Shown here one piece after another: positions 13,488 through 27,318 of a DNA stretch of 64,000 nucleotides. This DNA is from Megachile rotundata. Lineage: Eukaryota > Arthropoda > Insecta > Hymenoptera > Megachilidae. The stretch is taken from contig NW_027473522.1 in NCBI RefSeq assembly GCF_050947335.1, forward strand, positions 186,001 to 250,000, read 5' to 3'. The position numbers and the translations under genes are program-made. Each line of letters starts with the position of its first letter. Position 1 is the stretch's first letter. The notes beneath the pieces are model-generated. The model was not told the origin of the DNA. It saw only the letters and a program-made list of their open reading frames with translations, and did no database searches.

Positions 13488-15728
13488 ATTATTAACCATA
13501 TTATGCAGATATGATCGATAGCACGACATTTACTATACTTATTACTCGTATTAGTATCAACCTAACTCATATTATTAGCCATATTATGCTTATATGATCG
13601 ATAGAAAGACAATCACTATACTTATTACTCTTATTATTATCTACCTAACTCATATTATTAGCCATATTATGCTTATATTATCGATAGAACGACAATTACT
13701 ATACTTATTACTCTTATTATTATAAATCTAACTCATATTATTAGCCATATTATGCTTATATGATCGATAGAACGACAATTACTATACTCATTGCTCTTAT
13801 TATTATCAATCTAACTCATATTATTAACCACATTAGGCAATTATGATCGATAGAACGACAATTACTATACTTATTACACTTATTATTATCAATCTAACTC
13901 ATATTATTAGCCATATTATGCTTATATGATCGATAGAACGATAATTACTATACTTATTACTCTTATTATTATCAATCTAACTCATATTATTAGCCATATT
14001 GTGCTTACATGAGCGATAGAACGACAATTACTATATTTATTACACTCACTATTATCAATCTAACTCATATTATTATCCATATTATGCAATTATTATCGAT
14101 AGAACGACAATTACTATACTTATTACACACACTATTATCAATCTAACTCATATTATTAACCATATTATGCAGATATGATCGATAGCACGACATTTACTAT
14201 ACTTATTACTCGTATTATTATCAACCTAACTCATATTATTAGCCATATTATGCTTATATGATCGATAGAAAGACAATCACTATACTTATTACTCTTATTA
14301 TTATCTACCTAACTCATATTATTAGCCATATTATGCTTATAAGATCGTTAGAACGACAATTACTATACTTATTACACTCACTATTATCATTCTAACTCAT
14401 ATTATTAACCATATTATGCAATTATGATCGATAGAACGACAATTACTATACTTATTACTCTTATTATTATCAATCTAACTTATGCTATTAGCCATATTAT
14501 GTTTATATGAGCGATAGAACGACAATTACTATATTTATTACACTCACTATTATCAATCTAACTCATATTATTGACCATATTATGCAGATATGATCGATAG
14601 AACGACAATTACTATACTCATTACTCTTATTATTATCAATCTAACTCATGCTATTAGCCATATTATGGTTATATGATCGATATAACGACAATTACTATAT
14701 TTATTACTCTTACTATTATAAATCTAACTCATATTATTTGCCATATTATGCTTATATGATCGATAGTACGACAATTACTATACTCATTACTCTTATTATT
14801 ATCAATCTAACTCATATTATTAACCATATTATGCAGATATGATGGATAGAACGACAATTTCTATACTTATTACACTCACTATTATCAATCTAACTCATAT
14901 TATTAGCCATATTATGGTTATATGACCGATAGAACGTCAATTACTATACTTACTACTCCTATTATTATAAATCTAACTCATATTATTAGCCATATTATGC
15001 TTATATGATCGATAGAACGACAATTACTATACTTATTACTCTTATTGTTATCAATCTAACTCATATTATTAGCCATATTATGCTTAAATGATCGATAGAA
15101 CGACAATTACTATACTTATTACTCTTATTATTATCAACCTAACTCATATTATTAGCCATATTATGCTTATAAGATCGATAGAACGACAATTACTATACTT
15201 ATTACACTCACTATTATCATTCTAACTGATATTATTAACCATATTATGCAATTATGATCGATAGAACGACAATTACTATACTTATTACTCTTATTATTAT
15301 CAATCTAACTCATGCTATTAGCCATATTATGTTTATATGATCGATAGCACGACATTTACTATACTTAGTACTCGTATTATTATCAACCTAACTCATATTA
15401 TTAGCCATATTATGCTTATATGACCGATAGAAAGACAATCACTATACTTATTACTCTTATTATTATCAATCTAACTCATATTATTAGCCATATTATGCTT
15501 ATATGATCGATAGAACGACAATTACTATACTCACTACTCTTATTATTATCAATCTAACTCATATTATTAGCCATATTATGCTTATATGATCGATAGAACG
15601 ACAATTACTATACTTATTACTCTTATTATTATCAATCTAACTCATATTATTAGCCATATTATGCTTATATGATCGATAGAACGACAATTACTATACTCAC
15701 TACTCTTATTATTATCAATCTAACTCAT
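13488..15728 (+). repeat. 27-monomer hybrid higher-order repeat (2,241 bp), copy 2
   Basis: This copy is almost identical to copy 1 throughout. The landmark tagtatcaac is at 13,552, exactly 2,241 bp after 11,311. The ttacacacacta and gcaattattatcg variants are retained, so copies 1 and 2 are the most recently separated pair. The chance 64-codon frame is at 14,648-14,842. Confidence 0.9.
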
Positions 15729-17421
15729 ATTATTAACCATATTATGCAGATATGATCGATAGCACGACATTTACTATACTTATTACTCGTATTAGTATCA
15801 ACCTAACTCATATTATTAGCCATATTATGCTTATATGATCGATAGAAAGACAATCACTATACTTATTACTCTTATTATTATCTACCTAACTCATATTATT
15901 AGCCATATTATGCTTATATTATCGATAGAACGACAATTACTATACTTATTACTCTTATTATTATAAATCTAACTCATATTATTAGCCATATTATGCTTAT
16001 ATGATCGATAGAACGACAATTACTATACTCATTGCTCTTATTATTATCAATCTAACTCATATTATTAACCACATTAGGCAATTATGATCGATAGAACGAC
16101 AATTACTATACTTATTACACTTATTATTATCAATCTAACTCATATTATTAGCCATATTATGCTTATATGATCGATAGAACGATAATTACTATACTTATTA
16201 CTCTTATTATTATCAACCTAACTCATATTATTAGCCATATTGTGCTTACATGAGCGATAGAACGACAATTACTATATTTATTACACTCACTATTATCAAT
16301 CTAACTCATATTATTATCCATATTATGCAATTATGATCGATAGAACGACAATTACTATACTTATTACACTCACTATTATCAATCTAACTCATATTATTAA
16401 CCATATTATGCAGATATGATCGATAGCACGACATTTACTATACTTATTACTCGTATTATTATCAACCTAACTCATATTATTAGCCATATTATGCTTATAT
16501 GATCGATAGAAAGACAATCACTATACTTATTACTCTTATTATTATCTACCTAACTCATATTATTAGCCATATTATGCTTATAAGATCGTTAGAACGACAA
16601 TTACTATACTTATTACACTCACTATTATCATTCTAACTCATATTATTAACCATATTATGCAATTATGATCGATAGAACGACAATTGCTATACTTATTACT
16701 CTTATTATTATCAATCTAACTCATGCTATTAGCCATATTATGTTTATATGAGCGATAGAACGACAATTACTATATTTATTACACTCACTATTATCAATCT
16801 AACTCATATTATTGACCATATTATGCAGATATGATCGATAGAACGACAATTACTATACTCATTACTCTTATTATTATCAATCTAACTCATGCTATTAGCC
16901 ATATTATGGTTATATGATCGATATAACGACAATTACTATATTTATTACTCTTACTATTATAAATCTAACTCATATTATTTGCCATATTATGCTTATATGA
17001 TCGATAGTACGACAATTACTATACTCATTACTCTTATTATTATCAATCTAACTCATATTATTAACCATATTATGCAGATATGATGGATAGAACGACAATT
17101 TCTACACTTATTACACTCACAATTATCAATCTAACTCATATTATTAGCCATATTATGGTTATATGACCGATAGAACGTCAATTACTATACTTACTACTCC
17201 TATTATTATAAATCTAACTCATATTATTAGCCATATTATGCTTATATGATCGATAGAACGACAATTACTATACTTATTACTCTTATTGTTATCAATCTAA
17301 CTCATATTATTAGCCATATTATGCTTAAATGATCGATAGAACGACAATTACTATACTTATTACTCTTATTATTATCAACCTAACTCATATTATTAGCCAT
17401 ATTATGCTTATAAGATCGATA
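15729..17421 (+). repeat. 27-monomer repeat, copy 3, interrupted
   Basis: The register continues (tagtatcaac at 15,793; chance frame at 16,889-17,083). This copy has the ordinary bases ttacactcac and gcaattatgatcg where copies 1 and 2 share changes. It gains its own tctacactta and cacaattatc near 17,101-17,122. The unit is cut at about 17,421, where the sequence returns to the monomer first seen at about 16,260. Confidence 0.85.
16260..17421 (+). repeat. 14-monomer segment, original (1,162 bp)
   Basis: This part of copy 3 is repeated immediately downstream at an offset of exactly 1,162 bp (14 x 83). The private changes tctacactta and cacaattatc are present in both halves, so the duplication came after those mutations. 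The breakpoint lies somewhere within the shared cgatagaacgacaattacta sequence, so the edges are good to about 15 bp. Confidence 0.88.
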
Positions 17422-18583
17422 GAACGACAATTACTATATTTATTACACTCACTATTATCAATCTAACTCATATTATTATCCATATTATGCAATTATGATC
17501 GATAGAACGACAATTACTATACTTATTACACTCACTATTATCAATCTAACTCATATTATTAACCATATTATGCAGATATGATCGATAGCACGACATTTAC
17601 TATACTTATTACTCGTATTATTATCAACCTAACTCATATTATTAGCCATATTATGCTTATATGATCGATAGAAAGACAATCACTATACTTATTACTCTTA
17701 TTATTATCTACCTAACTCATATTATTAGCCATATTATGCTTATAAGATCGTTAGAACGACAATTACTATACTTATTACACTCACTATTATCATTCTAACT
17801 CATATTATTAACCATATTATGCAATTATGATCGATAGAACGACAATTGCTATACTTATTACTCTTATTATTATCAATCTAACTCATGCTATTAGCCATAT
17901 TATGTTTATATGAGCGATAGAACGACAATTACTATATTTATTACACTCACTATTATCAATCTAACTCATATTATTGACCATATTATGCAGATATGATCGA
18001 TAGAACGACAATTACTATACTCATTACTCTTATTATTATCAATCTAACTCATGCTATTAGCCATATTATGGTTATATGATCGATATAACGACAATTACTA
18101 TATTTATTACTCTTACTATTATAAATCTAACTCATATTATTTGCCATATTATGCTTATATGATCGATAGTACGACAATTACTATACTCATTACTCTTATT
18201 ATTATCAATCTAACTCATATTATTAACCATATTATGCAGATATGATGGATAGAACGACAATTTCTACACTTATTACACTCACAATTATCAATCTAACTCA
18301 TATTATTAGCCATATTATGGTTATATGACCGATAGAACGTCAATTACTATACTTACTACTCCTATTATTATAAATCTAACTCATATTATTAGCCATATTA
18401 TGCTTATATGATCGATAGAACGACAATTACTATACTTATTACTCTTATTGTTATCAATCTAACTCATATTATTAGCCATATTATGCTTAAATGATCGATA
18501 GAACGACAATTACTATACTTATTACTCTTATTATTATCAACCTAACTCATATTATTAGCCATATTATGCTTATAAGATCGATA
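17422..18583 (+). repeat. 14-monomer segment, duplicate (1,162 bp)
   Basis: This is a second copy of 16,260-17,421; I saw no difference by eye. It carries the fourth occurrence of the chance frame, at 18,051-18,245. After it the interrupted 27-monomer unit resumes (ctaactgat, then catgctatt), showing a simple in-register insertion. Confidence 0.88.
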
Positions 18584-20310
18584 GAACGACAATTACTATA
18601 CTTATTACACTCACTATTATCATTCTAACTGATATTATTAACCATATTATGCAATTATGATCGATAGACCGACAATTACTATACTTATTACTCTTATTAT
18701 TATCAATCTAACTCATGCTATTAGCCATATTATGTTTATATGATCGATAGCACGACATTTACTATACTTAGTACTCGTATTATTATCAACCTAACTCATA
18801 TTATTAGCCATATTATGCTTATATGACCGATAGAAAGACAATCACTATACTTATTACTCTTATTATTATCTACCTAACTCATATTCTTAGCCATATTATG
18901 CTTATATTATCGATAGAACGACAATTACTATACTTATTACGCTTATTATTATCAATCTAACTCATATTATTAGCCATATTATGCTTATATGATCGATAGA
19001 ACGAGAATTACTATACTCACAACTCTTAGTATTATCAATCTAACTCATATTATTAGCCATATTATGCGTATATTATCGATAGAACGACAATTACTATACT
19101 CACTACTCTTATTATTATCAATCTAACTCATATTATTGACCATATTATGCAGATATGATCGATAGAACGACAATTGCTATACTTATTACTCTTATTATTA
19201 TCAATCTAACTCATATTATTAGCCATATTGTGCTTACATGAGCGATAGAACGACAATTAGTATATTTATTACACTCACTATTATCAATCTAACTCATATT
19301 ATTAACCATATTATGCAGATATGATCGATAGCACGACATTTACTATATTTATTACGCTTATTATTATCAACCTAACTCATATTATTAGCCATATTATGCT
19401 TATATGATCGATAGAACGACAATTACTATACTTATTACTCTTATTGTTACCAATCTAACTCATATTATTAGCCATATTATGCAGATATGATCGATAGCAC
19501 GACATTTACTATACTTATTACTCTTATTATTATCAATCTAACTCATATTATTAGCCATATTATGCTTATATGATCGATAGAACGACAATTACTATACTCA
19601 CTACTCTTATTATTATCAATCTAACTCATATTATTAGCCATATTATGCTTATATGATCGATAGAACGACAATTACTATACTTATTACTCTTATTATTATC
19701 AATCTAACTCATATTATTGACCATATCATGCAGATATGATCGATAGAACGACGATTACTGTACTTATTACTCTTATTATTATCAATCTAACTCATATTAT
19801 TAGCCATATTGTGCTTACATGAGCGATAGAGCGACAATTACTATATTTATTACACTCACTATTATCAATCTAACTCATATTATTAACCATATTATGCAGA
19901 TATGATCTATAGCGCGACATTTACTATATTTATTACGCTTATTATTATCAACCTAACTCATATTATTAGCCATATTATGCTTATATGATCGAGAGAACGA
20001 CAATTACTATACTTATTACTCTTATTGTTACCAATCTAACTCATATTATTAGCCATATTATGCAGATATGATCGATAGCACGACATTTACTATACTTATT
20101 ACTCTTATTATTATCAATCTAACTCATATTATTAGCCATATTATGCTTATATGATCGATAGAACGACAATTACTATACTCACTACTCTTATTATTATCAA
20201 TCTAACTCATATTATTAGCCATATTATGCTTATATGATCGATAGAACGACAATTACTATACTTATTACTCTTATTATTATCAATCTAACTCATATTATTA
20301 ACCATATTAT
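18584..20310 (+). repeat. A-type block, copy of the 9.8 kb block
   Basis: After the last hybrid-unit monomers the sequence joins the A-type order at about 18,741 (tacttagtac at 18,765) and follows 9,777-11,168 for about 1.4 kb. It then includes the two monomers missing there. The variant gatctatagcgcg at 19,904 is shared with 30,943 and 48,124 but not with the 9.8 kb copy. One extra private change, tagaccgac, occurs near 18,667. Confidence 0.85.
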
Positions 20311-22468
20311 GCTAATACGATCGATAGAACGACAATTACTATACTTATTACACTCACTATTATCAATCTAACTCATATTATTAACCATATTATGCAGATA
20401 TGATCGATAGCACGACATTTACTATACTTATTACTCGTATTAGTATCAACCTAACTCATATTATTAGCCATATTATGCTTATATGATCGATAGAAAGACA
20501 ATCACTATACTTATTACTCTTATTATTATCTACCTAACTCATATTATTAGCCATATTATGCTTATATTATCGATAGAACGACAATTACTATACTTATTAC
20601 TCTTATTATTATAAATCTAACTCATATTATTAGCCATATTATGCTTATATGATCGATAGAACGACAATTACTATACTCATTGCTCTTATCATTATCAATC
20701 TAACTCATATTATTAACCACATTAGGCAATTATGATCGATAGAACGACAATTACTATACTTATTACACTTATTATTATCAATCTAACTCATATTATTAGC
20801 CATATTATGCTTATATGATCGATAGAACGATAATTACTATACTTATTACTCTTATTATTATCAATCTAACTCATATTATTAGCCATATTGTGCTTACATG
20901 AGCGATAGAACGACAATTACTATATTTATTACACTCACTATTATCAATCTAACTCATATTATTATCCATATTATGCAATTATGATCGATAGAACGACAAT
21001 TACTATACTTATTACACTCACTATTATCAATCTAACTCATATTATTAACCATATTATGCAGATATGATCGATAGCACGACATTTACTATACTTATTACTC
21101 GTATTATTATCAACCTAACTCATATTATTAGCCATATTATGCTTATATGATCGATAGAAAGACAATCACTATACTTATTACACTCACTATTATCATTCTA
21201 ACTCATATTATTAACCATATTATGCAATTATGATCGATAGAACGACAATTACTATACTTATTACTCTTATTATTATCAATATAACTCATGCTATTAGCCA
21301 TATTATGTTTATATGAGCGATAGAACGACAATTACTATATTTATTACACTCACTATTATCAATCTAACTCATATTATTGACCATATTATGCAGATATGAT
21401 CGATAGAACGACAATTACTATACTCATTACTCTTATTATTATCAATCTAACTCATGCTATTAGCCATATTATGGTTATATGATCGATATAACGACAATTA
21501 CTATATTTATTACTCTTACTATTATAAATCTAACTCATATTATTAGCCATATTATGCTTATATGATCGATAGAACGACAATTACTATACTTATTACTCTT
21601 ATTGTTACCAATCTAACTCATATTATTAGCCATATTATGCAGATATGATCGATAGCACGACATTTACTATACTTATTACTCTTATTATTATCAATCTAAC
21701 TCATATTATTAGCCATATTATGCTTATATGATCGATAGAACGACAATTACTATACTCACTACTCTTATTATTATCAATCTAACTCATATTATTAGCCATA
21801 TTATGCTTATATGATCGATAGAACGACAATTACTATACTTATTACTCTTATTATTATCAATCTAACTCATATTATTGACCATATCATGCAGATATGATCG
21901 ATAGAACGACGATTACTGTACTTATTACTCTTATTATTATCAATCTAACTCATATTATTAGCCATATTGTGCTTACATGAGCGATAGAGCGACAATTACT
22001 ATATTTATTACACTCACTATTATCAATCTAACTCATATTATTAACCATATTATGCAGATATGATCGATAGCGCGACATTTACTATATTTATTACGCTTAT
22101 TATTATCAACCTAACTCATATTATTAGCCATATTATGCTTATATGATCGAGAGAACGACAATTACTATACTTATTACTCTTATTGTTACCAATCTAACTC
22201 ATATTATTAGCCATATTATGCAGATATGATCGATAGCACGACATTTACTATACTTATTACTCTTATTATTATCAATCTAACTCATATTATTAGCCATATT
22301 ATGCTTATATGATCGATAGAACGACAATTACTATACTCACTACTCTTATTATTATCAATCTAACTCATATTATTAGCCATATTATGCTTATATGATCGAT
22401 AGAACGACAATTACTATACTTATTACTCTTATTATTATCAATCTAACTCATATTATTAACCATATTAT
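20311..22468 (+). repeat. 26-monomer A-type higher-order repeat (2,158 bp)
   Basis: The unit is measured between gctaatacg markers at 20,311 and 22,469. The landmarks gagagaacg (19,991 to 22,149) and tgctcttatc (20,681 to 22,839) give the same 2,158-bp spacing. The equivalent unit in the 31 kb and 48 kb copies is 27 monomers. Here one monomer is missing at about 21,180, where an atcactatac start runs straight into ttacactcac. Confidence 0.87.
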
Positions 22469-24543
22469 GCTAATACGATCGATAGAACGACAATTACTAT
22501 ACTTATTACACTCACTATTATCAATCTAACTCATATTATTAACCATATTATGCAGATATGATCGATAGCACGACATTTACTATACTTATGACTCGTATTA
22601 GTATCAACCTAACTCATATTATTAGCCATATTATGCTTATATGATCGATAGAAAGACAATCACTATACTTATTACTCTTATTATTATCTACCTAACTCAT
22701 ATTATTAGCCATATTATGCTTATATTATCGATAGAACGACAATTACTATACTTATTACTCTTATTATTATAAATCTAACTCATATTATTAGCCATATTAT
22801 GCTTATATGATCGATAGAACGACAATTACTATACTCATTGCTCTTATCATTATCAATCTAACTCATATTATTAACCACATTAGGCAATTATGATCGATAG
22901 AACGACAATTACTATACTTATTACACTTATTATTATCAATCTAACTCATATTATTAGCCATATTATGCTTATATGATCGATAGAACGATAATTACTATAC
23001 TTATTACTCTTATTATTATCAATCTAACTCATATTATTAGCCATATTGTGCTTACATGAGCGATAGAACGACAATTACTATATTTATTACACTCACTATT
23101 ATCAATCTAACTCATATTATTATCCATATTATGCAATTATGATCGATAGAACGACAATTACTATACTTATTACACTCACTATTATCAATCTAACTCATAT
23201 TATTAACCATATTATGCAGATATGATCGATAGCACGACATTTACTATACTTATTACTCGTATTATTATCAACCTAACTCATATTATTAGCCATATTATGC
23301 TTATATGATCGATAGAAAGACAATCACTATACTTATTACTCTTATTATTATCTACCTAACTCATATTATTAGCCATATTATGCTTATAAGATCGATAGAA
23401 CGACAATTACTATACTTATTACTCTTATTATTATAAATCTAACTCATATTATTAGCCATATTATGCTTATATGATCGATAGAACGACAATTACTATACTC
23501 ATTGCTCTTATCATTATCAATCTAACTCATATTATTAACCACATTAGGCAATTATGATCGATAGAACGACAATTACTATACTTATTACACTTATTATTAT
23601 CAATCTAACTCATATTATTAGCCATATTATGCTTATATGATCGATAGAAAGACAATCACTATACTTATTACTCTTATTATTATCTACCTAACTCATATTA
23701 TTAGCCATATTATGCTTATATTATCGATAGAACGACAATTACTATACTTATTACTCTTATTATTATAAATCTAACTCATATTATTAGCCATATTATGCTT
23801 ATATGATCGATAGAACGACAATTACTATACTCATTGCTCTTATCATTATCAATCTAACTCATATTATTAACCACATTAGGCAATTATGATCGATAGAACG
23901 ACAATTACTATACTTATTACTCTTATTATTATCAATCTAACTCATATTATTGACCATATCATGCAGATATGATCGATAGAACGACGATTACTGTACTTAT
24001 TACTCTTATTATTATCAATCTAACTCATATTATTAGCCATATTGTGCTTACATGAGCGATAGAGCGACAATTACTATATTTATTACACTCACTATTATCA
24101 ATCTAACTCATATTATTAACCATATTATGCAGATATGATCGATAGCGCGACATTTACTATATTTATTACGCTTATTATTATCCACCTAACTCATATTATT
24201 AGCCATATTATGCTTATATGATCGAGAGAACGACAATTACTATACTTATTACTCTTATTGTTACCAATCTAACTCATATTATTAGCCATATTATGCAGAT
24301 ATGATCGATAGCACGACATTTACTATACTTATTACTCTTATTATTATCAATCTAACTCATATTATTAGCCATATTATGCTTATATGATCGATAGAACGAC
24401 AATTACTATACTCACTACTCTTATTATTATCAATCTAACTCATATTATTAGCCATATTATGCTTATATGATCGATAGAACGACAATTACTATACTTATTA
24501 CTCTTATTATTATCAATCTAACTCATATTATTAACCATATTAT
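22469..24543 (+). repeat. 25-monomer A-type higher-order repeat (2,075 bp)
   Basis: The spacing to the next gctaatacg marker (24,544) is 25 x 83 bp. gagagaacg (22,149 to 24,224) and ttatgactcg (22,586 to 24,661) give the same figure. The unit has been internally rearranged at 22,839-23,900. ttatgactcg is shared with 33,708, 44,000 and 50,889, tying these copies together. Confidence 0.87.
22839..23917 (+). repeat. Local 8- and 4-monomer re-expansion
   Basis: The private variant tgctcttatc appears at 22,839, 23,503 and 23,835, spaced by 8 and then 4 monomers. The neighbouring cacattaggc monomer is copied with it each time. This variant occurs nowhere else except at 20,681, so it marks recent slippage or exchange of small blocks inside one higher-order unit. 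Confidence 0.8.
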
Positions 24544-25160
24544 GCTAATACGATCGATAGAACGACAATTACTATACTTAATACACTCACTATTATCAAT
24601 CTAACTCATATTATTAACCATATTATGCAGATATGATCGATAGCACGACATTTACTATACTTATGACTCGTATTAGTATCAACCTAACTCATATTATTAG
24701 CCATATTATGCTTATATGATCGATAGAAAGACAATCACTATACTTATTACTCTTATTATTATCTACCTAACTCATATTATTAGCCATATTATGCTTATAT
24801 TATCGATAGAACGACAATTACTATACTTATTACTCTTATTATTATAAATCTAACTCATATTATTAGCCATATTATGCTTATATGATCGATAGAACGACAA
24901 TTACTATACTCATTGCTCTTATTATTATCAATCTAACTCATATTATTAACCACATTAGGCAATTATGATCGATAGAACGACAATTACTATACTTATTACA
25001 CTTATTATTATCAATCTAACTCATATTATTAGCCATATTATGCTTATATGATCGATAGAACGATAATTACTATACTTATTACTCTTATTATTATCAATCT
25101 AACTCATATTATTAGCCATATTGTGCTTACATGAGCGATAGAACGACAATTACTATATTT

Positions 25161-27318
25161 ATTACACTCACTATTATCAATCTAACTCATATTATTATCC
25201 ATATTATGCAATTATGATCGATAGAACGCCAATTACTATACTTATTACACTCACTATTATCAATCTAACTCATATTATTAACCATATTATGCAGATATGA
25301 TCGATAGCACGACATTTACTATACTTATTACTCTTATTATTATCAATCTAACTCATATTATTAGCCATATTGTGCTTATATGGTCGATAGAACGACAATT
25401 ACTATATTTATTACTCTTACTATTATAAATCTAACTCATATTATTAGCCATATTATGCATATATGATCGATAGTACGACAATTACTATACTTACTACTCC
25501 TATTATTATAGATCTAACTCATATTATTAGCCATATTATGCTTATATGATCGATAGAACGACAATTACTATACTTATTACTCTTACTGTTATCAATCTAA
25601 CTCATATTATTAGCCATATTATGCTTAAATGATCGATAGAACGACAATTACTATACTTATTACTCTTTTTATTATCAACCTAACTCATATTATTAGCCAT
25701 ATTATGCTTATAAGATCGTTAGAACGACAATTACTATACTTATTACACTCACTATTATCATTCTAACTCATATTATTAACCATATTATGCAGATATGATC
25801 GATAGCACGACATTTACTATACTTATTACTCGTATTATTATCAACCTAACTCATATTATTAGCCATATTATTCTTATATGATCGATAGAAAGACAATCAC
25901 TATACTTATTACTCTTATTATTATCTACCTAACTCATATTATTAGCCATATTATGCTTATAAGATCGTTAGAACGACAATTACTATACTTATTACACTCA
26001 CTATTATCATTCTAACTCATATTATTAACCATATTATGCAATTATGATCGATAGAACGACAATTACTATACTTATTACTCTTATTATTATCAATCTAACT
26101 CATGCTATTAGCCATATTATGTTTATATGAGCGATAGAACGACAATTACTATATTTATTACACTCACTATTATCAATCTAACTCATATTATTGACCATAT
26201 TATGCAGATATGATCGATAGAACGACAATTACTATACTCATTACTCTTATTATTATCAATCTAACTCATGCTATTAGCCATATTATGGTTATATGATCGA
26301 TATAACGACAATTACTATATTTATTACTCTTACTATTATAAATCTAACTCATATTATTAGCCATATTATGCTTATATGATCGATAGTACGACAATTACTA
26401 TACTCATTACTCTTATTATTATCAATCTAACTCATATTATTAACCATATTATGCAGATATGATGGATAGAACGACAATTTCTATACTTATTACACTCACT
26501 ATTATCAATCTAACTCATATTATTAGCCATATTATGGTTATATGACCGATAGAACGTCAATTACTATACTTACTACTCCTATTATTATAAATCTAACTCA
26601 TATTATTAGCCATATTATGCTTATATGATCGATAGAACGACAATTACTATACTTATTACTCTTATTGTTATCAATCTAACTCATATTATTAGCCATATTA
26701 TGCTTAAATGATCGATAGAACGACAATTACTATACTTATTACTCTTATTATTATCAACCTAACTCATATTATTACCCATATTATGCTTATAAGATCGATA
26801 GAACGACAATTACTATACTTATTACACTCACTATTATCATTCTAACTGATATTATTAACCATATTATGCAATTATGATCGATAGAACGACAATTACTATA
26901 CTTATTACTCTTATTATTATCAATCTAACTCATGCTATTAGCCATATTATGTTTATATGATCGATATAACGACAATTACTAGACTTATTACTCTTATTAT
27001 TATCAATCTAACTCATATTATTAACCATATTATGCAGATATGATCGATAGAACGACAATTACTATACTTATTACTCTTATTATTATCAATCTAACTCATA
27101 TTATTAGCCATATTGTGCTTATATGATCGATAGAACGACAATTACTATACTTATTACTCTTACTATTATAAATCTAACTCATATTATTAGCCATATTATG
27201 CTTATATGATCGATAGTACGACAATTACTAAACTCATTACTCTTATTATTATCAATCTAACTCATATTATTAACCATATTATGCAGATATGATGGATAGA
27301 ACGACAATTTCTATAGTT
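25161..27318 (+). repeat. 26-monomer B-type higher-order repeat (2,158 bp), copy 1
   Basis: This B-family unit is followed by a full second copy. Anchors are atagaacgcc (25,221 and 27,379), ttcttatatg (25,871 and 28,029) and gatggatag (26,461 and 28,619). The private change attacccat (near 26,772) is present in both copies. Only one copy of this unit exists in the second macro-repeat (44,560 onward). Confidence 0.88.
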
